In this document: positions 6,060 through 9,782 of the stretch, in pieces | Numbering within the stretch: position 1 is the stretch's first letter | How the letters are laid out: each line of letters opens with the position of its first letter | NCBI GenBank assembly: GCA_002409375.1 | Contig: DHNF01000048.1 | Span: forward strand, 1-9,782 | Length of the DNA stretch: 9,782 nt | Direction of reading: 5' to 3' | From: Ruminococcaceae bacterium UBA5423 | GTDB lineage: Bacteria > Bacillota > Clostridia > Oscillospirales > Acutalibacteraceae | The notes under the pieces: model-generated | Seen by the model: the letters and a program-made list of their open reading frames with translations, nothing else | Database searches by the model: none | What the model was told of the DNA's origin: nothing | Made by a program: the position numbers and the translations under genes

Positions 6060-7046
6060 TTGAAAACAGCAGTTATCATCGGAGCAAGCGGACATGCAGG
6101 TTCGTATATCACGCCACAGCTTGTCAAAGACGGATATAAGGTTATAGCACTCTCGCGCGGCAACCGAAAGCCTTATACTATAGAAATGCCTGAATGGAAA
6201 AAGGTAGAAAGAGTTTGTGTTGATAGGCTTGCTCTGGAGAAAGAAGGGGGTTTTGGTAATTTTATAGCCAAATTCCGCCCTGATGTAGTATGTGATACCA
6301 TTGCTTATAGGGTTGAACAGTCAAGACAGTTGTGTGAATGTCTTGACAGCAATACGCACCTAATACAGCTCGGTACAATATGGGTCTATGGGTATAAGTT
6401 AAAAGTACCTGTTACGGAAGAACATCCTCGTACATCCACCGATGATTATGGAGTTTTTAAAACTGAAATAGAAAATTATTTGTTTGAGCTTACACAAATC
6501 GGAAAAATCCGTGCAACAGTAATTCAACCCGGGCATATCAGCGGACGTGGATGGTTGCCCATAAATCCACAGGGGAACCTTAATCAAAAAATATTTCAGT
6601 CTATTATTCATGGAGAAGAGATTACATTGCCTGATAATGGACAATGCACTTTACAGCATATTCATTCTCAAGATATTGCAAGTCTTGTAAGCGCATGCCT
6701 GAAAAATCCGCACGCTTCAGTAGGACAGACATTTCATGCGACGGCGGCAAAAGCTGTTACATTAACAGGGTATGCAGAAATTCTTTACCGAAAATTTGGA
6801 CATTGTCCGCGTATTTGTTATTGCCCGTGGGATAAACTCAGAAAAACAATACCTGAAAATGACGCTGCCATTACTGAAAATCATATGAAACACTCACCGG
6901 TATGCAGTATGGAAAAGGCAGAGAAAAAGCTTGGATTTATACCTGGCTTTTCAATCATCGAGACAATTATGGATTCATTGGACTGGCAGATTAAAAACAG
7001 GTTTTTAAAATTAGTAGAAGGGACAAATGAGAACTTTCCTAATTGA
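6060..7046 (+). CDS. NAD(P)-binding epimerase/dehydratase-like protein (extended SDR)
   Basis: This encodes 328 residues from a TTG start. AGGTG at 6049-6053 is 6 nt before the TTG and overlaps the earlier GTG at 6051, so the TTG is preferred. The N-terminus has the Rossmann motif VIIGASGHAG (5-14). An LGTIWVYG stretch (104-111) sits where SDR epimerases keep a catalytic Ser/Thr, and the YxxxK motif is YGVFK (130-134). IQPGHISGRGW (155-165) and HIHSQDIA (200-207) are typical of NAD-dependent epimerase/dehydratases acting on nucleotide sugars or of related reductases. There is no signal peptide. It lies 109 nt after the AraC gene, across the hairpin, and upstream of the transporter. A role in modifying an imported sugar is plausible, but the substrate is unknown. 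Confidence 0.8.
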   Translation: MKTAVIIGASGHAGSYITPQLVKDGYKVIALSRGNRKPYTIEMPEWKKVERVCVDRLALEKEGGFGNFIAKFRPDVVCDTIAYRVEQSRQLCECLDSNTHLIQLGTIWVYGYKLKVPVTEEHPRTSTDDYGVFKTEIENYLFELTQIGKIRATVIQPGHISGRGWLPINPQGNLNQKIFQSIIHGEEITLPDNGQCTLQHIHSQDIASLVSACLKNPHASVGQTFHATAAKAVTLTGYAEILYRKFGHCPRICYCPWDKLRKTIPENDAAITENHMKHSPVCSMEKAEKKLGFIPGFSIIETIMDSLDWQIKNRFLKLVEGTNENFPN

Positions 7047-7097
7047 TTGTGCAGATTTTATAATTTATATTTTATATTAATAAACATATTGTTGTGT

Positions 7098-7118
7098 TAT
7101 CATTTTATTATAATGATA
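7098..7118 (+). promoter_or_regulatory. Candidate transporter operon promoter/operator
   Basis: A perfect TATAAT at 7109-7114 lies within a 21-nt near-palindrome, TATCATT-N7-AATGATA (7098-7118; 9 of 10 pairs match). No good -35 box is found at 16-18 nt (the 17-nt position reads ATATTG), which would fit an activator-dependent promoter. A start near 7121 would leave about 45 nt before the ribosome binding site. AT-richness makes chance matches common. Confidence 0.35.
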
Positions 7119-7180
7119 CAGAGAGTAAATCATATGGGACGTAATAGTATACAATAAAGCATAAAAAGGAGGGCGTGCGG

Positions 7181-8098
7181 ATGAAAAATTTAGATATGAG
7201 AAAAAAACGAAGTATAGCCGGATGGCTCTTTATTGTGCCTTGGTTAACTGGATTTATTATATTCTTTTTTCAGCCGGTATTGAGCTTTTTGCGTTATTCG
7301 TTCGGAAATTTTAAAATGCTTCCGGAAGGCGGCTATATATTAGAACCGTTAGAGAACGGAGTTTTCACCCACTATATAAATGCTTGGACAATTGATTCTA
7401 CATATCCTTTAGCTTTTGTTGACGCCTTCCGTCATTTTTCTTATGAGGTTCCTATCATTGTATTTTTTAGTCTGTTTGTTGCTGTAATTTTAAATCAGAA
7501 ATTTCATGGGCGTACAGTAATGCGGGCTGTTTTTTTCCTACCAATAATAATTACTTCAGGCGTTATGGGTCTTGTTTTGGGTCAGGATATGGGTGCTGTC
7601 GAAATGGGAACGGCAGCAGGTCCATCCACAATTTATGATGTAACTTTGCTAACGAATTTTCTTGTAAAATCCGGGCTGCCCCAAAATATTATAGAGACGC
7701 TTACAGGTGTAGTTAGTAATGTTGCAGGTCTTGTTTGGAAAAGCGGAGTGCAGATACTCATATTCCTTATTGGCCTTTTAGCAATTCCTTCATCTTATTA
7801 TGAAGCGGCTACTGTTGAGGGTGCTACAGGTTGGGAAACATTTTGGAAAATAACCTTTCCTATCGTGTCGCCGTTTATACTCGCAAATATTGTTTATACG
7901 CTAATAGTTTCATGTATGGAAGTAGGCAATGGTGTTATTATTTATGTTCTTGAGACTGCAACCGAATCTTTTGATTATTCGTATGCGTCGGCAATGATGT
8001 GGATGTATTTTATTGTCATTTTATTAATTGTCGGTTTGGTGTTTTTGATATGCGGCCGATTTGTATTTTATGGCAACGAAACCGGAAGGGTGAAATAG
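7181..8098 (+). CDS. Sugar ABC transporter permease, MalF-like (CUT1)
   Basis: This encodes 305 residues. The start is the ATG at 7181, 7 nt after AAGGAGGG; the GTG at 7175 would be too close to that site. The protein is an inner-membrane permease with a charged N-terminus (MKNLDMRKKR) and about six helices, including 13-38, 88-105, 115-134, 188-205, 232-250 and 272-292. The EAA loop that contacts the ATPase is YYEAATVEGATGWETFWK (206-223), followed by ITFPIVSP (224-231). The combination with the next permease and the exported protein is typical of a Firmicutes CUT1 importer for oligosaccharides. The next gene starts 1 nt after the stop, so translation is coupled. No ATP-binding subunit follows in the window. 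Confidence 0.92.
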   Translation: MKNLDMRKKRSIAGWLFIVPWLTGFIIFFFQPVLSFLRYSFGNFKMLPEGGYILEPLENGVFTHYINAWTIDSTYPLAFVDAFRHFSYEVPIIVFFSLFVAVILNQKFHGRTVMRAVFFLPIIITSGVMGLVLGQDMGAVEMGTAAGPSTIYDVTLLTNFLVKSGLPQNIIETLTGVVSNVAGLVWKSGVQILIFLIGLLAIPSSYYEAATVEGATGWETFWKITFPIVSPFILANIVYTLIVSCMEVGNGVIIYVLETATESFDYSYASAMMWMYFIVILLIVGLVFLICGRFVFYGNETGRVK

Positions 8099-8099
8099 A

Positions 8100-9062
8100 G
8101 TGAATAAAAGTGCAGAGAACTATGAAATTTTAATTTCACCTATGTATTATATCGGAAAGCTTATTTGGAATGTTTTGCGATGGTTTATTCTTATAAGCAT
8201 TTCTTTTATTATTTTGTATCCGCTCATTTATATGCTTAGTATGTCTGTTAGGTCTTCATCTGATTTTTTTGATGTAACTGTTGTTTGGATTCCAAACAAC
8301 TTTACATTAGATAATTTTAGGCGTGTGCTTTTTGAAATTGAATTGTATATACCAATGCTGCACACATTTTTACTTTCAACTTTTTGCACATTTTTACAGC
8401 TATTTGTTACTTCATTAGCAGGTTACAGCTTTGCAAGATACAAGTTTAAAGGCAGAAACTTTTTATTTGCTCTTGTTTTGGTAACAATTATGATGCCGTC
8501 GCAGATGGTTAGCATACCAAATTATATAATGATGAAAAACCTTGATTTTTTTGGCATTATTCGTTTGATTACCGGTTCGCCGTCCCCAATAAACCTTTTA
8601 AACTCTTACCTTAGCTTTTTGTTGCCTGCTGCCTTAGGTCAAGGACTTCGGGCAGGTTTGTTCATACTGATTTTTCGGCAGTTTTATCGAGGATTGCCGG
8701 TTGAGCTTGAAGAGGCTGCAATGATAGATGGCTGTGGACACACAAAAACCTATTTTTCAATTATGCTGCCCAATGCACGGACTCCGCTAATTATTTGCGG
8801 CACATTTAGTTTTGTCTGGTACTGGGGTGACTATTTTACCCCGTATGTGTTTTTTGTAACAATACGCACATTAGCTGTACAGTTGATGGATTTTCACTTT
8901 ATACTTGATAAATATTTGCCACTATCTCAACACAATTTCTATTACAAAATTCCTCTAAAACAAGCTGCCTGCATAATTAGCATAATACCTTTAATTTTGC
9001 TGTTTGTACTTACACAGCGTTTCTTTGTAAAGGGTATTGACAAGACAGGTATTGTGGGATAA
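8100..9062 (+). CDS. Sugar ABC transporter permease, MalG-like (CUT1)
   Basis: This encodes 320 residues from a GTG start with GGAAGGG about 9 nt upstream, inside the end of the preceding permease gene. Six hydrophobic segments are visible: 26-49, 87-109, 120-140, 172-195, 228-250 and 288-308. The EAA loop is LEEAAMIDGCGHTKTYFSIM (203-222), leading into LPNARTP. The C-terminus, QRFFVKGIDKTGIVG (306-320), is the usual MalG-type ending. The stretch at 165-195 (NLLNSYLSFLLPAALGQGLR and following) resembles permeases paired with very large solute-binding proteins. It forms a heterodimeric channel with the MalF-like protein. The downstream exported protein gene begins 16 nt after this stop. Confidence 0.92.
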   Translation: MNKSAENYEILISPMYYIGKLIWNVLRWFILISISFIILYPLIYMLSMSVRSSSDFFDVTVVWIPNNFTLDNFRRVLFEIELYIPMLHTFLLSTFCTFLQLFVTSLAGYSFARYKFKGRNFLFALVLVTIMMPSQMVSIPNYIMMKNLDFFGIIRLITGSPSPINLLNSYLSFLLPAALGQGLRAGLFILIFRQFYRGLPVELEEAAMIDGCGHTKTYFSIMLPNARTPLIICGTFSFVWYWGDYFTPYVFFVTIRTLAVQLMDFHFILDKYLPLSQHNFYYKIPLKQAACIISIIPLILLFVLTQRFFVKGIDKTGIVG

Positions 9063-9078
9063 GAAGGGAGGACTATTA

Positions 9079-9762
9079 GTGTTGGCATATCATTTACATG
9101 GTTTTAAATTAACCACTAAGATGGTAATTTTGTGTCTCATTTGCGGACTGCTTATGTCATGTTTTTCACCCATGTGTTTTTTATCAAAAGCCGAAAAAAA
9201 TAGTGTGATAACAATATTTAAAAACGAAAAAGGCGACCTAATTAAAGAGGGCGAGTCGCGTGAATGGTCGTTTTATATCCCTTTTACAGGTGAATATGAG
9301 CTAAAGGCAAATTATGTTGCAGTTGGCGGCAAAGGGATTACTCCACAGGTCGGATTATCATTTAATAGTCCGTATAACACAAAGGATGGAATAGTGTTAG
9401 ATATGCCGCGCATTTGGGAAAATGACTTGAAATCAGACCGTTTTTTACAGGATGATTTGGGAAATGAGCGTCTACCGGCACAAACCGAAGTTGAAGAATG
9501 GCAAACAATGACCTTACTTGTTACAAACTCCGATAACGAGCTTGCTTTAGATAAAGGTGATCATACGCTTTTTTTGTTTATGTTGCGCCAATCAGTTAAA
9601 ATAATGAAATTGACTATTGTACCTAAGTTATCTCGACCTACCTACGGTAATTATATTAAACAGCAAGATGGAATTGGTGCAAAGAATTCGCAAGGAATTG
9701 AAAATTTTTATGAAGCAGAACTTACCTGGCAAAAATCTCACCCAGAAATTGTTGTTTCGTAA
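9079..9762 (+). CDS. Exported solute-binding-protein-like N-terminal module, probably cut short by an assembly fold-back
   Basis: The frame extends upstream to a TTG at 9037, but GGGAGG at 9066-9071 sits 7 nt before the GTG at 9079, the likely start (227 residues). A signal peptide is visible: K10 and K14 followed by hydrophobic MVILCLICGLLMSC (15-28), with C28 a possible lipobox cysteine (LMSC is atypical at -2). Residues about 45-185 look like the beta-rich carbohydrate-binding-like module that begins very large extracellular solute-binding proteins of Clostridia and Paenibacillus: EWSFYIPFTGEYELK (62-76), RIW (111-113), GDHTLFLFML (160-169). FYEAELTWQKSHPEI then recalls the point where the family continues toward its binding domain. 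Relatives run to many hundreds of residues. The stop codon here is formed by the first three bases of a terminal 23-bp inverted repeat, so the real gene probably continues. Confidence 0.72.
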   Translation: MLAYHLHGFKLTTKMVILCLICGLLMSCFSPMCFLSKAEKNSVITIFKNEKGDLIKEGESREWSFYIPFTGEYELKANYVAVGGKGITPQVGLSFNSPYNTKDGIVLDMPRIWENDLKSDRFLQDDLGNERLPAQTEVEEWQTMTLLVTNSDNELALDKGDHTLFLFMLRQSVKIMKLTIVPKLSRPTYGNYIKQQDGIGAKNSQGIENFYEAELTWQKSHPEIVVS

Positions 9763-9782
9763 AAATTTTCAATTCCTTGCGA
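9688..9782. repeat. Perfect 23-bp inverted repeat at the end of the window
   Basis: Bases 9760-9782 are the exact reverse complement of 9688-9710 (23 of 23), separated by 49 nt. The next pair inward (9711/9759) does not match, and the outer end coincides with the last base of the window. The 3' arm supplies the TAA stop of the exported protein gene. This fits a fold-back chimera or assembly-graph artifact at a contig end. A genuine hairpin cannot be excluded. Confidence 0.8.

Overview
The window is AT-rich DNA. Purine-rich Shine-Dalgarno sequences, frequent GTG/TTG starts and the gene families present point to an anaerobic Gram-positive, most likely Clostridia (inference from family resemblance only; there is no rRNA or marker gene). 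The sequence begins inside one gene and ends in an odd fold-back, so it may be a whole short metagenomic contig.

Left part (1-1553, all minus strand): a metal/stress group. A small protein matching part of the RIC/ScdA iron-sulfur repair family (353-655) lies directly upstream of the N-terminal end of a P1B-type metal-transporting ATPase (1-281, cut by the window edge). Both probably share one promoter, which has a perfect TATAAT box, no -35 box, and a near-perfect palindrome (745-778) centred about where class II Crp/Fnr activators bind. Upstream of these is a separate DUF421/YetF-type membrane protein gene (873-1553) with its own candidate terminator.

Middle and right (1851-9782): a carbohydrate-utilization locus. 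It holds a NagB-like sugar-phosphate deaminase/isomerase with altered active-site residues, an alpha/beta hydrolase that may be a carbohydrate esterase, and a convergent GH4 NAD-dependent glycosidase of the alpha-galactosidase (CHSV) type. An AraC-family regulator is divergent from the GH4 gene, with promoters that appear to overlap. Next come an NAD(P)-binding epimerase/dehydratase-like protein, two CUT1-type sugar ABC permeases, and the start of an exported protein resembling the N-terminal module of very large solute-binding proteins. No ATPase subunit is present; Firmicutes CUT1 importers often share an MsmX-type ATPase encoded elsewhere. A plausible model is import of an alpha-linked, possibly acylated oligosaccharide, ester removal, cleavage by GH4 and entry of an amino-sugar phosphate into glycolysis, under AraC control. 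The exact substrate cannot be read from the sequence.

The most notable non-coding features are a long imperfect hairpin of about 107 nt (5926-6032) that forms the 3' end of the AraC gene and supplies its stop codon, a perfect 23-bp inverted repeat that ends exactly at the last base and creates the stop codon of the last gene, and the palindrome upstream of the RIC-like gene. I found no tRNA, rRNA, CRISPR array, transposase or phage gene.
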